From the NCBI GenBank assembly GCA_037043455.1, contig JAWPHD010001130.1, positions 186,001 to 250,000 of the forward strand: a stretch of 64,000 bases of DNA. The letters run 5' to 3'. The stretch is from Cyrtodaria siliqua. Its lineage: Eukaryota > Mollusca > Bivalvia > Adapedonta > Hiatellidae. Below the pieces are notes generated by a model, which was not told the DNA's origin, made no database searches, and worked only from the letters and a program-made list of their open reading frames with translations. Positions 34,491 through 46,297 of this stretch are shown here, piece by piece (position 1 is the stretch's first letter; every line of letters starts with the position of its first letter). The translations under genes were made by a program, and so were the position numbers.

Positions 34491-35837
34491 ATCATAAATT
34501 GACTTGCATGTTATTTTTTACACGAGGGTCACTTCGCAGTGTAACGATTTAAATGTCCATGTCATTTTACCGCCTCCAGAATATTGGTAGCCTAACTTAT
34601 AGATTAATTGTCTTTGTTTACCAGGCTGTACCGCTGATAGAAATTTAATTATGGAGATAAAACTTTGACGGGGTGATACGTTTGACACGATCCCATGCAG
34701 GGTTAATAATACGATATTAAGTTATTGAGATTTCACAGGGATTTATTTTCGCCTTCGATGATAGAGTAAAATCTAATTTAATGTTCAATTTACTGATAAG
34801 TTCAACGTTATCTCCACATGTGCGAATGGCTTTGGGTTTGTCATAACTTTCACAACTTGTAGACATATAGAAGATTAGCATATATTACTAAATTGTATCC
34901 TTCACGATTAACCTGTTACCTGCAATTACCTGACTGATTTCCATATTAAATGTCGACCCTTTCAACATGATAAATGTATCTATGTTTCGGTATTCAAAAG
35001 ACTATCAATTCGAAACGAAGATAAATCTGCACTATTTGATGAACTAGACAGCTTCGGAAAGATGATCAATTCGGTCATTCGCTACATCTCAGTCACTGCT
35101 TCGAAGTATAATCCCGAAGAATGACGGGATTGGCCGAGTTTTCAGCATTGCAATTCGGTTTGTTGACATTTTTACAGAGATGCGGTTTAAAAAACCTAAC
35201 GCGCCAAAAAACGGTAAAATTGCACTACAAAGCCGTTTATCAAAACTCTATCAAGGTGTTCAGGTCATAATGTACTTGTGCCGATTAAAAAAGTATATGT
35301 TTTATTCAACGGTTCTTAAAATACTCGTGACTGAATATGCGTAAATTGAATTATGAGATGGTAACTCTTTTGGTAGTTGGTCTGACTGGTTTAAGCTGTT
35401 TACATGTCTATATAGTCTTGATTCTCAAAATATACAAGTTATATACTATATACCTCGTCGTCAGTAGGTTTCGAAACGGTGTTCAGCTGTTGTAAAATGT
35501 GACTGTTGATGGCGGGATAGTCACTGTAATAAAACATGTCCGTTTACAAAAGTTATGATTTTCTACCCACTGCATTTGTTGGAAACCTGACAGTAATGTT
35601 GCCGGAGGCAAAGTAGTTTACATTAAACTTGGTTTAAAGTGGATATGCTAGTGAAAATACATAGTGCATATTATTTAGTGTGCATTTTTGTTAATGAACC
35701 AGTTTGGTCTGAAAACTCGGCCACTCGGCGGGTTTTGTTGTATAAAACCCCATTTGATCATAGATGGCTTTATTCGTGTTTGTGTTCGAGGCACACGTTT
35801 GTTAAAATATATGTGCACTGTTAGCAATATAAACACC
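34491..35837. other. Intergenic, nothing recognised
   Basis: No exon, RNA or repeat that I can support. Confidence 0.35.
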
Positions 35838-36620
35838 ACATGAATTCATATTTATGATTGACAACAAAACCACACCGAATCGCCGAATAGTCGAATTTTC
35901 CAGACAAATTATGTTAAAGGTAACATACGTCTCAATGTTATGCATGTTCCAATTTCTTATGAAATTAATGTACATAGATAGATTCTTTATTTCCTCCAAT
36001 GTACAGGAGAGCATATACATATAATTGTAACATATAATACAAATTCAAAATTTAACATTAGCGAACGTTAACATATATCTATATATATAATGGATCAAGA
36101 CTATATACATACATCAATACATGTTGATTAAAGATTATTTTACAATTAGACTATAGATGAGTTCAGAATTTGAGATAAATACTATTTATATGAATCATAT
36201 TTTGCTATGTATTACTATATGCATGACTCTTGCCGAAACGAAACGCAAGAAGACAAAATGGTGCAATATACTCATAACCTTATATATTAACATGTATCAT
36301 ATTTATGACTCTTGCCGAAACGAAACTCAAGATGTAAAAATGGTACAGTTTACTCAGCTTAAATTAGTTAAACATGTATCATATTTATGACTCTTGCCGA
36401 AACGAAACTCAAGATGTAAAAAATGTTACAGTTTACTCAGCTTAAATTAGTTCATGCCTACTCTCATAATTAATAATATAGACATGAATTCATATTTATG
36501 ATTGACAACAAAACCACACCGAATCGCCGAATAGTCGAATTTTCCAGACAAATTATTTTAAAGGTAACATACGTCTCAATGTTATGCATGTTCCAATTTC
36601 TTATGAAATTAATGTACATA
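35838..36620. repeat. 139 bp direct repeats flanking a LINE-like insert
   Basis: 35838-35976 and 36482-36620 are identical over 139 bp except for one base I could see (ATGTTAAA versus ATTTTAAA). Between them, 35977-36481 begins with GATTCTTTATTTCCTCCA (complement of a LINE-type 3' end with AATAAA) and matches 56491-56830. The insert also carries an internal tandem duplication of about 82 bp (near 36289-36453). Either an exceptionally long target duplication or a duplication formed during repair. Confidence 0.85.
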
Positions 36621-39529
36621 ACGATGGCATTTGTATTTAAATTGACCTTTCTATATCGCCTATAGGCCCTTTAAGAAGTATGTCCCTTTTGCATAATTCC
36701 TTTTGAAAAAGGATAAATATTAGAACTCAAATAATCTTGAATGTTATAAAATGAAACTTCCATTTACATATTTTTCTAGGCAGTGCTATCATTGAATGAT
36801 AAATACATACTGAGAAATATGTGAATTCGTCAATATACACATGACCTAGAGTAGGACATAAGCTGAGTATGGTTCCATACACATTTTGTATCAAGTTTGT
36901 ATTTATTAGTCAAGCAAAGCACTGTCGAGATAAAACATTTTTTTTATTTTGTTGTTGTTGTTTTTGTTTTTGTTGTTATTAATGCACTTTTAATGGGATT
37001 CCACAAAATTGGACATACTCCTTAGAGGGAAATTAATGAAATACAAAAGCACATTTATAGCCAACATGTGAGTGAACTCAGTCGAATCGGGAGAATTGTG
37101 TTATGCGACAATAACCTTTAACAAACTTCTCTCAGTTTGATTTTTTGTTGCGTAAGGAATCTCATATCAAGCACCCTCACACTCTTGAAGTGGACGTGTT
37201 CAACCAAACCTCTATCAAGTAGATTGTATTATTAACTTAATTGGCCGAGGTACTCGTGACGTAAAACACCGTTTAAATAACACCGTTTTATCGTGCCATT
37301 TAAAACCTGTTTTAAGTAGTTAAAAGAGTTTAAAATCAGTTTTATGTGCGTTCATTGATTGCTATTATATTGCACGTGCTTTGTACATGCCTGTCTAATA
37401 TCTCGCGCTAGATAGTGCGTGAAATGGCGATAATACTCGAGATAACACGATATTTTAACTTTCTGTTTTGTAAAATAGCTTCTGTTACCGGTGACTTGAT
37501 ACCCTCATTAATGAACTGTAATAGGTCAGGATCTGCTGGGGACCACCATGACGATTTAAACGGTTTTGAATATGTTTTACCGTGCTCTGTTGTCTGTTCA
37601 TTTCTAGTCTGTTTATTAACTCGTATGCCCATATAGGCCTTGATATTTAAATAAACTTGTAAACTTGTAAACTTCCCCGGAACTTGCTTTCACGAGAGGA
37701 TGGCATATGCCACTTCATATATTTTGAAATATCCATCCCATGGTATAATGAAAAGGGGTTTAGACTATTAGCTAGAAAATCGTATTAATCTGCGAGTATG
37801 CTATTTAAACTGCTCCACTGAGCTTTTCGGGGTTTTCAAACTCGAACAAGTCTTTTTGAGATAGAAAATATTAGGCCAGTCCCTTTAACTATCACGTGTA
37901 TTAGAAGAGGCGTAGAAAACCAAAAATGGAGAGGCTCTGCCAAGCCTAATAAACTTGATAGTAAATTGCGCCGAAAATTATATTCTTGCTATCATGTAGA
38001 TTATCCTCATTTTCTGTAATGTTTTAAGAGTTGTATCTATTTACCAGAATGTTGCACGTGTGGAGGACACCGACATATTTATTTTTCTTCATGCCGTTTA
38101 ATGACGTCAGATAACGTTACATACAATAAAGCCGAGGATTTCCGAATTGATTTTGCTTTATTAATCAGTGCCATTTTAAGCAAAAATGTATTAGGTCACC
38201 CCTTTATTAGGCAGAAAAGTGCATATCTGCATGATAGGAGTCAATATCTGCCGTCGGAGCAAAAGTGACAAACCCCCGCCTCCCGGAGTCTGTCCAAACC
38301 GACAAACATGTTACGCAGACCTCGTATAGTGAATACCAAACTTTGTCTGATGGCCATTATGAGTTCAAATGGTAGACATTTTGAGGAACTAAAGAAATAA
38401 CGTTACATACCAATGTGCCTAGTGTTTGCTATTTATTATAAAGTACTAAAATGTACGTTTTTTCTGGTGCTTATTTACTTTCATATCTTAATAATCGCGT
38501 CTTATTTAGAGTGACCCGATCTATCATCATACATTTGACACCAATGTAGTAAATGAGTTTATACAACTATTTAAAAGTTATACCCTGTCGTTGCAAACCA
38601 CATTTAGATCTTATCTCAGAGATCTCCTTGTTTATTTTGGACTTTAATATCGGTTTGAACACCTTGGTACACGAAGCTTTGCCCACTTTCCTGTATTGGA
38701 TTTCATATTTTCCACAAAATCTGCAAATTTTAGATAAAAGTAAATCCGTTTGGAGTATTACCTGACTGCAGTTTACACAAGGATAATATTAGGGGATTAC
38801 GATAATAGCTAGTGAGTTTAACTGGTTGATAGCGATCGAGGTAGGATTGCTAGATCGTTCCACATACCATATTTTCCAATGTGCAGCCAATTACGCGCGA
38901 AAAAATTACCAAACGACATTTCTCCCCTGTTCACGAATTGTCATTCTGTCAGTTTCCATCTCCGCTAGCGTCACAGTATTCACCTATCAAGTGTCTGAAG
39001 AACATAGAACGCGAAAGTCGAATTCCATAATGTGAAATCTATTACCCTTTAAACCGCCATTAAAGTCAAGTACCTATAGGTTCATTCTTACGTACTTATG
39101 AGTTTACGACATTAAACACTTTTCAACATGGGTTTCATTTTTGGGAGTAGCTGAGAAGCGGTGTTACCGCCATATTTACTCTCTGCAGACGAAAACTGAT
39201 GATGAAGAAATTGACAGACGAATCTGGGCTGTAATTAAAAACATGGCGAGATTAAATGCCTTCTACCATGGCATGTGTAAGTTAAGTGATAAGGGGTGAA
39301 ATATGTGTCAGAAATCGGTCCCTCCAACATTGTTCTACCAACACCTGATAAATATGCAGAGAAAGAAAACAAAAACAGAGGTATCCCTTTATTGTTGTAT
39401 ACTTTGCTTTTCGTATATATGTGTAAAAGTCAATATAGTGCACACGCCATTTGTATTTATCACGTCACGAATATAAAAAAAACGCATATATTTTAATACT
39501 ATCATTTATAGATTTACGTTTTCATAAAG
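36621..39529. other. Intergenic, nothing recognised
   Basis: About 2.9 kb with only short T/GTT-rich runs (36940-36980) and a tiny ACTTGTAA duplication (37654-37672). No supported exon. Confidence 0.4.
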
Positions 39530-39784
39530 TGTCTCTGGCCGAATGGTTAATGACGTTGCGTTGTAACCCTTCGCATATAATCGCTGCGGGATCAAATCCC
39601 ACTGGGAGCTCGACTTGTAAGTGAGGAAGTGTCGATTCTAATTACGGATGGCGGGAGGTGTACAGTACAGGTTCTACCGAGGAAAAAGTGGGTGGTCTGC
39701 CTCCACCACAAAAAAATTGACCGTCATATATAACCTTGCATGTGTCTAAAATGACGTAAAACACCATACAAACAAACAAACAAA
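39530..39784 (+). repeat. SINE-1, full-length
   Basis: A box TGGCCGAATGGTTAA, degraded B box GGGATCAAATCCC, GGGAGCTCGACTTGTAAGTG, TGTCGATTCT, GGCGGGAGGTGTACAGTA, TCTGCCTCCACCAC, TTGACCGTCATATATAACC, ATGACGTAAAACACCATACA and an AAAC-rich tail. Confidence 0.88.
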
Positions 39785-41097
39785 ATCATGATACCATTTT
39801 ATCATTTGTATTTGTTTTTAGAATACCATTTATGGATTGGTATTTAGGATTTCGTTATGATTCTGCCATGATTGTTACCTATGCCTTTATAACAAATGAC
39901 GGTGTAATATATTTTTTAATTTTCATTATTATGTTTTTCATTATTGCAAATGGTAAGGTAGCAACAGTTCCTTTACATTTTTCACTTTGATAACGCAATC
40001 TTATAATTACTCATGGTAGCAGTGAACAGTTTATATGTGTTGTAATGCACACGCTAACGCACACGTATCCCTTACATGTGAACAAGTGTATGTCTGTGCT
40101 GATGTGTACTTCAAGCACGTCGTGTTACAAGGGTGAAGTGTAATCAATATGTAAGGCATGTCAAGATATTTGAACAGAAAGAAGCGAGGTCGCCCACGTT
40201 TGATTCAAAATGCTTGGTAGGAAGAACCGATGGTAAAAATCGGGAAGAATGTGCCTGGTCAGAAAACGTGACAACATTTTTTTTAAATACTAGTATTGTT
40301 TTAACACCCGTGACTTGATCTATTATTATTTCAACATTTTGTCTTTTGGCAGCTATTTTACGATTGCGTAAAACCTTGCTTGTATTTTGGTTTTTATGGA
40401 ACTTAATGCTGCGCTCAGCTTCGATTCACTTCCACAAAATTAAAAGCGATTACCTATACATATATGTTTGTATATATTGTGTGCTCATGTCATAAGCTCT
40501 CCATATGGGAGGTCATAAAAAGATTAAAATAAAAAAATGTAAGTATCAGAAGTACAATAGATGCGACTTAACTTTAAATGCCGACATTGATTAAAAATAA
40601 CAAGTTGACCCAACTATTCAATTTATAATCATAAAATCCCAAAATCAGTGGCATATTTCTATTGCTGTGATGAAATAATTCTCCTATCTACGATGGTCCC
40701 AAATTGGCCAATTGATTTCGTTATTAACCATATCGGGTACAAGTCGTTTGACACCGAGATTACAAATATTTGCTCACAGTGCCTGTATGATGCACATTAA
40801 TATTCCATTTGACAGGATCGTAAGTGGCGATTTAAATGGTAAAAGCTTGCGTTTTAGCCCGACAGGACACAGCAAGATTTGGTACAAAGGTCTCACAAAT
40901 TATCCGCTGCATAACACATCTGTGTGATTTAAATGTTACATATATGAAGACTAGAAAACTCTGGATATAATGTTGTGTTTACTTTTATTTATTTTACATG
41001 TAACAACTGAAGTTATTTTAAGCAATAAATTAATTAACAATAGTTAGAGAAACGTATTTCACTCGTGGCAGAAACGACAATTCGTGATACTATTAAT
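39785..41097. other. Intergenic, nothing recognised
   Basis: No supported feature. Confidence 0.35.
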
Positions 41098-41558
41098 TCA
41101 AGATGTCGGCGCCAAAAACAGACACAATCTAATCCTTGGAGTGTACGACATTACTTGGTAGGCGTCTCAGTGTCCGAGTGGTTAACGACGTTGCGTTGTA
41201 AACCTTCGCCTCTCATCGCTGTCGGTTCGAATCCCACTGGGAGCTCGACCTGTAAGTGAGGAAGTGTCGATTCTTACGGGTGGAGGGAGGTGTACAGTAC
41301 TGATTCTACCCAGGAAAAGTGGGTGGTCTGCCTCCACCACAAAAAAAATCGACCGTCATATATAACCGTGCATGTGTTGAAAATGACGTAAAACACCAAA
41401 CATACAAACATTCCTTCGTACTCCAAGATGTCGCAACCAAAACAGACACAATCTAATCCGTGGAGGGTGCGACACTCGTTGGTACTCCAAGATGTCGGTG
41501 ACAACCAAAACAGACACAATCTAATCCGTGGAGTGTACGACACCCCTTGGTTCTCCAA
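41098..41558. repeat. About 70 bp tandem repeat split by a SINE-1
   Basis: Units of CCAAGATGTCGG, ACCAAAACAGACACAATCTA and TCC(G/T)TGGAGTGTACGACA occur at 41098-41160, 41421-41480 and 41481-41558. A SINE-1 sits between the first and second unit. Confidence 0.8.
41163..41409 (+). repeat. SINE-1, best-preserved full-length copy
   Basis: About 247 bp. A tRNA-related head (TCCGAGTGGTTAACGACG A box region; GGTTCGAATCCCACTGGGAG B box) is followed by the SINE-1 body and a CAAACATACAAAC tail. Flanks CATTACTTGGTA and CATTCCTTCGTA resemble a decayed 12 bp target duplication. Leucine/serine-tRNA origin is suggested by the GGCCGAATGGTTAA form seen in sister copies. Confidence 0.9.
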
Positions 41559-41559
41559 A

Positions 41560-42381
41560 ATATCCCCATCTATTTATTTTTCAGAATTAGTGCTTACACT
41601 TAGGCATGTTATATAAAGAAAAAATGATTTGTTAAACTTGCAAATGAATGCGAGAGTCACAGTCGCGTCGATTCCTTCAAAGACTCTTTATTAAAAAAAA
41701 AATTCAAAGACTCTTTATTATTTTTTTATTGATCGCAAGTTGATCGTAACAAATTACAGACCGCATTTTGCGTATCTTCTGAACGTTTAATAAATACATA
41801 TTATCAGTATTAATATTGCAACTATCGTTTTTTTTTTCATTTGTTAGACTATGTTCATGTTTTGTCCGTTTTAAAACGTCATAACATAACCATGTTTACA
41901 ATTCAATATTTTATTTGGCATAACATTTACATGTTTATTGCCTAAACAAGGCGGAATACAATACACAATATTTCAGAGAATGTTCAAACAAACATACTTC
42001 GTTTAGAGAATGAATACATACATAACAGTGGAATAGTTATAATTATAAGGTTCAATCAAGGGCATTTTATAACCAAAACAAATCTACGTGGTAAACACAA
42101 TCGTAAACTTCTTACTTAAAACGTAATGAAGCTATTAAAATAATGCAACCAAAATGTAAATACTATCAGTGTTTGATTTTAAGTTTTTTAAATCATGTTT
42201 AAAGTGCTGTTAGAGAACATATTTAGAGAAAATAAAATAAAGACTAGTTTAAATATGTTTTTATACAGAGTGTGCGTGTGTATATTAGATATAAAATGTG
42301 TGTCTAACACTCACTGAAACAGTGCAGCGGCAAAATATTATCCCGCGCAGTAAATTAGTACCAGTATACCTATCGCAACAG
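41560..42381. other. Upstream region of the homeobox gene, unassigned part
   Basis: AT-rich; a short duplication of AAAGACTCTTTATTA (near 41678 and 41707). No supported exon. Confidence 0.35.
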
Positions 42382-42413
42382 AAGGAGGCGGGGCTTTCGC
42401 TAACGGTGATTGG
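42382..42413 (+). promoter_or_regulatory. GC box plus inverted CCAAT motif
   Basis: GGAGGCGGGGCTT (Sp1-type) is followed about 15 bp later by GATTGGC (inverted CCAAT). The pair lies about 1 kb upstream of the homeobox start codon and stands out from AT-rich surroundings. A distal promoter or upstream first-exon promoter is possible; motif evidence only. Confidence 0.25.
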
Positions 42414-42750
42414 CGTGCTGCTAAGGAAAGACATTTGAAAGCTATCAGCGCACTTCTGGTATTTCAGGCTCATTTGTAGCCTAATTGATTTATAGAAATA
42501 CCTCGAAGCTCCTTAATTTCAGTTATTGGTTCACCAATTACTTAATCGATCCCGATGCCGGGTAATAAGTCGATCCAAATTGCTTCGCATCGCATTTAAG
42601 TCCGCCGCTTAGCTGCAAACAAGTACACTCCACACTCTTGCGGCAATTGAACACTTTTGATTCAGAAACAAAGACGATTATTAAAGTTAAATGCTGGCAG
42701 TGCTTTATCGGATAAGACACGGCGAAGTTTAGAGTAGTTAGAACGCAGAT

Positions 42751-42912
42751 GTTCTTAATTGGTGATATGCCGTCGATTTAAATAGTTTTGTGGGAATTAA
42801 AGGCACATAGTCGTATGACAAGTGGTCTCTTTTCTTAATTGGCGATAAACTGAGTATTTGAACATTTTGTGGGAATTAAAGAGACATGCTAGTATGAAAA
42901 GTGGTTGTTATA
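42751..42912. promoter_or_regulatory. Duplicated block with homeodomain core sites
   Basis: Two units of about 80 bp (TTCTTAATTGG(T/C)GATA, TTTTGTGGGAATTAAAG, ACAT(A/G)(G/C)T(C/A)GTATGA(C/A)AAGTGGT) lie 490-650 bp upstream of the ATG. Each holds TTAATTGG and GAATTAAAG, and AAGTG (NK-type) cores. Autoregulation is conceivable; untested. Confidence 0.3.
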
Positions 42913-43191
42913 GGGTTGAGTGAATCACCAATTAATTTAATGCCGCAGTGACTTTCAAGGAGAAATTGTCGTGGACACGTCTGGAGAAATTATTGAAGAA
43001 TTCTAGAATGAATTAATGAGGTGTTGGGGAACTTTAATCATTGTCATCATGACTTTAGACGGATTTAATTTAGTATAAAGTGGTTCAACCAACGTGATTG
43101 ATATTTTTAGCAGAAAATTGTAATAACAGGCGAAGAATATTCAATATTTGTTGGAATAGAATAGACACCAACTTGGTCCTGTGCATGACCG

Positions 43192-43200
43192 TATATAAAA
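43192..43200 (+). promoter_or_regulatory. TATA box candidate of the homeobox gene
   Basis: TATATAAAA lies 200 bp upstream of the ATG, predicting a start site near 43225 and a 5' UTR of about 175 nt. No intervening in-frame ATG; TAG at 43370-43372 closes the frame upstream. Confidence 0.4.
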
Positions 43201-43399
43201 TTGAAAAAGGTCACAAAACTACTTTGGATTTATTCATAATTAGTTTACGTAATTGTCTGTGGCATTCGTTTTAATAATGCGGGCAGAGGACCCCCTTCAA
43301 TTGTTTGCAACTTTCAAGATTCTATTAATATACGGAATCAATAATGTAAAACTAGAAATAAACTAAAATTAGAATTTTTCACATACAAGAAAATTCAGG

Positions 43400-43775
43400 A
43401 TGGAAGGTTTGCTGTACAATAAAGCGTTCTTTTACCATCTACCGACGATCAGCTCTTCTCTGAATACGTGGCACCCTCATATCTACGACAGACCGGTGGC
43501 AAAACCGACGCCGTTCTTGATAGCAAATATTCTCGATATCAAATCTGAAAATGACAGTATATACGACAGAGAATCAAAGAGCAAACGTGCAGAACAGAAA
43601 AAATATGAAAAATTTAATATTTCGTCAAGGTCGCTAAATGTACAACGAGTGCGTCCTTATGACCCGGACCGCGCGCCAAGCCCTGTTCGAATCTCCGATA
43701 GGACGACGCAGAGAGCAACCTCGAACGGTTCCCCTTGTTCGTTCCTGAGGGACAGAGTAGAATCGCCACAGGATG
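43400..43775 (+). CDS. NK7: NK7-like homeobox protein, exon 1
   Basis: First coding exon of a 405-residue nuclear DNA-binding transcription factor. The start is the first ATG after the in-frame TAG at 43370-43372 and has G at +4. It encodes residues 1-125 plus one base of codon 126 and ends at a consensus donor (GATG/GTAAGT). Residues 37-45, TPFLIANIL, fit the EH1/TN repressor motif (FxIxxIL) that recruits Groucho/TLE corepressors and usually sits N-terminal in NK proteins. The rest is basic and disordered-looking (KSKRAEQKK; many Arg/Ser/Pro). Phase 1 matches exon 2. The NK7 name rests on the homeodomain in exons 2 and 3. Confidence 0.8.
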
Positions 43776-44326
43776 GTAAGTAATTTTAGTGGTGGGTTTA
43801 AGACTTTAAAACAGTATAAATCACAATATAATTATGTTGTCATAATTTTTTTAAGGTCTATTCTCAAATAAAACCTAGGAATATTGCCATTTTTAGCAGG
43901 AACACATAGTTGATACGCAAAGTTAACTGTTTTAACTTTTTATAAATCATAACACCCGTTAATATGCTGGTGGATTTAAAGATAACCATATTTAAAGGAG
44001 TTCTGAAAAAAAATATTGCATCAAATATTGCATGCATAGTCTTTAGTACCTGTATGAGATTTATAAACAATTTGTATTTTCAAAGGATGTCATCACGGTT
44101 TGCCTTCACATTTGCTTTCATGCTTGGCGAGTCTTCACATCCTATAAACTGTCCTGACAGCTTAACAGTGAAATTTCAAATTAATGGAGACTTACATTAA
44201 TCTGCAGGATTATCATTTGTAAATCTCTTTCAACTTAATCATCTTCAAAAGGGCATTACTAAACAATTAAATGGGAATATATGCATATACTCAAACAAGC
44301 TTAATTATATTGACAGTTCTGAAATA

Positions 44327-44760
44327 TACCGAAAGGAAAAAACGCAACTCGGGAATTTCCGCTATATATTGTAGCTGTTAATCGAATGGTACATGGCTTC
44401 GTAAGACCTTTTCTTTCGGAAAAATGTCTAACACAACACGTAACACAGCAAATAGTATTCCTTCAAAGTTACATTATTGACAGAAAACGCGTTAGGAAAA
44501 ACTTAGGTTGCAAAATTTGCAAACTGTTTACGTTAAATACAGTACTGAATGACTCAATTTTTCAAAGAGGATCTTCAACATTTATATGAATTTCTTGTTA
44601 CAAAGTGTACTATCACAATTGTGTCCTCTCTCGAACTAACTGCAACTTTTTTTTTACAGAACATCTTGGGATTTCTTTGGAATATTATGTGGAATTAAGT
44701 GTGCAGTATATACAATATATAGCGGAAATTCCCGAGTTGAGTTTCTGTTTCTTTTCAGTA
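44327..44760 (+). mobile_element. Tc1/mariner-like miniature element, copy 1
   Basis: 434 bp flanked by TA (44325-44326, 44761-44762). Termini TACCGAAAGG and CTTTTCAGTA extend into long inverted repeats sharing CAACTCGGGAATTTCCGCTA and TATATTGTA, about 48 bp in all. TA duplication and TAC(T/C)GAAA termini suggest a Tc1/mariner relative. Non-coding. The same family occurs at 58598-59309 and around 61591-64000. Confidence 0.85.
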
Positions 44761-44993
44761 TAGTTTGAACAAAATCAAAATCGGATGATAAACAAATAAG
44801 ATATGACAATCAACATTACACTACATGGCAAACTGATAAATATCATTTAAAGCAAAGACAATCACTGCATGCTTAACTGGTCAAATATAGTGCATTATTA
44901 CAGGCTAGTATACTTATATGTTATAAATTTGTTGTGAATTTCAGTTGTCTTAATTATTTCACCATTTTCCAATTTTTTTATTTCAGAACTCTA

Positions 44994-45180
44994 ATAATAA
45001 TAATAATAATAATATAGTCTTTATTTAACGAGAGAACTCATTTGAAACTAGTCAATCTTCCATGAGGCCCTCAACAATATATATTATACAATATTTACAA
45101 AGATATGTGATATACATTTAAAATGAAGTGGAGTATATTCATGCATAAAGTAACGGAAATACTCGTATGTCCAAAACTGA
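44994..45180 (-). mobile_element. L2/CR1-type LINE 3' fragment, antisense
   Basis: (AAT)n followed by AGTCTTTATTTAACGAGAGA, TCATTTGAAACTAGTCAATC, CCATGAGGCCCTCAACAATA is the complement of the 3' UTR at 63650-63780 of the reverse transcriptase element. A 5'-truncated insertion of the same family inside the TTAA element. Confidence 0.85.
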
Positions 45181-45498
45181 GTTGCAAGACTTTGTCATTA
45201 TTATATGGTTTGGTTAATCCACTGTAAATACAATGTTTTGAAATGATTAACAGACTGGGCATTTTTCCTCGATAGCTTGTTTAAATATACACCAACATTC
45301 CCTTTAATAATGTGCTTTTACAACAAAACAAATTCGTGGAATAACTCATACGCACTTTATAAGTTATAGGTTAAGCTAATTCAGTAATTGCTGGTTTGAC
45401 TTCAGTTTTATTATATACAGTCAGAACTCTCAACGCCATGAGATCATCTCTATGTAGAGACAGACCAACATTTGTATTGTTTAGAATTAAAATGTGAT

Positions 45499-45593
45499 TG
45501 TTATCAGAGACCAGTTTATCAGAGACCAGTTTATCAGAATCAGAGACCAGTTTATCAGAGACCCGTTTATCAGAGACCAGTTTGTTTAAAACG
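45499..45593. repeat. 15 bp minisatellite
   Basis: Five or six units of CAGAGACCAGTTTAT with one CAGAAT spacer and one CCC variant. Confidence 0.88.
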
Positions 45594-45667
45594 CCAAGTT
45601 TGCTGTTCCATTTAGATTGTATTTCGTACACGAGTTGTTATATTATTGATAAGGTGTTTTAAGTCAT

Positions 45668-45926
45668 TTTCGTGGCCGAGTGAGTGGTTAACCTTCTGAC
45701 CGCTCACCGCTGCGGGTTCGAATCCCACTGGGAGCTCGACTTGTAAGTGAGGTAGTGTCGATTCTTACATATGGCGGAAGCTGTACAGTACTGGTTCTAC
45801 CCAGGAAAAGGGGGTGGTCTACCTCCAACACAAAAAAATCGACATAATATATATATATAACCTGACACGTGTTGAAAATGACGTAAAACACCATAGACCA
45901 CCATACAAACAAAGAAACAAACAAAT
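45668..45926 (+). repeat. SINE-1, full-length
   Basis: Head GTGGCCGAGTGAGTGGTTAA with a 4 bp local duplication (GAGT), intact B box GCGGGTTCGAATCCC, complete body and an AAAC/AAAG tail. Part of the head between the A and B boxes is deleted. Confidence 0.87.
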
Positions 45927-45960
45927 ATCATGTTCCAGCATATGCTAGGGTTTGCATGAA

Positions 45961-46084
45961 GGCAGACCACCTACTTATTCCGGGAATAACCAGTACAATA
46001 TACCTCCCGACATCCATAAGAATCGACACTTACCAGCCGAGCTCCCAGTGGGATTCGAACTCGCAGCGGTGATAGGCGAGAAGT
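45961..46084 (-). repeat. SINE-1 fragment, inverted
   Basis: Minus-strand head (B box and GGGAGCTCGGCTGG) and mid-body (AAGAATCGACACTT, GCAGACCACC) 35 bp from the tail of the previous copy, giving a head-to-head pair capable of pairing. Confidence 0.75.
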
Positions 46085-46265
46085 TTTCAAATACAGCATA
46101 TCTCGACCACGGATGCAAATGTAGATAATTGAGGAGATATTTCTTTGGCATTGACTCATAGCCTTATAGGTCCCTTGGGCAAGATGCCTTTTAATTCATA
46201 TTCTCATTCCGTGTATTTATTGTAGACAGCATTTACTGAATTAGTTATGCTCCGCATTGTCAATG

Positions 46266-46297
46266 CAATAAATAAATAAATAAATAAATAAATAAAA
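46266..46297. repeat. AAAT tetranucleotide microsatellite
   Basis: Seven to eight AAAT units. Confidence 0.9.

Larger units (their letters stand above)
44267..45307. mobile_element. TTAA-type miniature element, interrupted twice
   Basis: TTAA at 44267-44270 and 45304-45307 flank ATGGGAAT...ATTCCCT. The remaining host sequence (GACAGTTCTGAAATA + TAGTTTGAACAAAATCAAAA, CGGATGATAAACAAATAAGA, TGATAAATATCATTTAAA) matches the left half of 31289-31891. It was split by a Tc1-like miniature and by a LINE 3' fragment. Confidence 0.72.

Noticed and set aside
41210..41240. tRNA gene at the SINE-1 B box
   Set aside because: A and B boxes are present but the cloverleaf stems do not close, and the segment continues into a dispersed SINE body with many copies.
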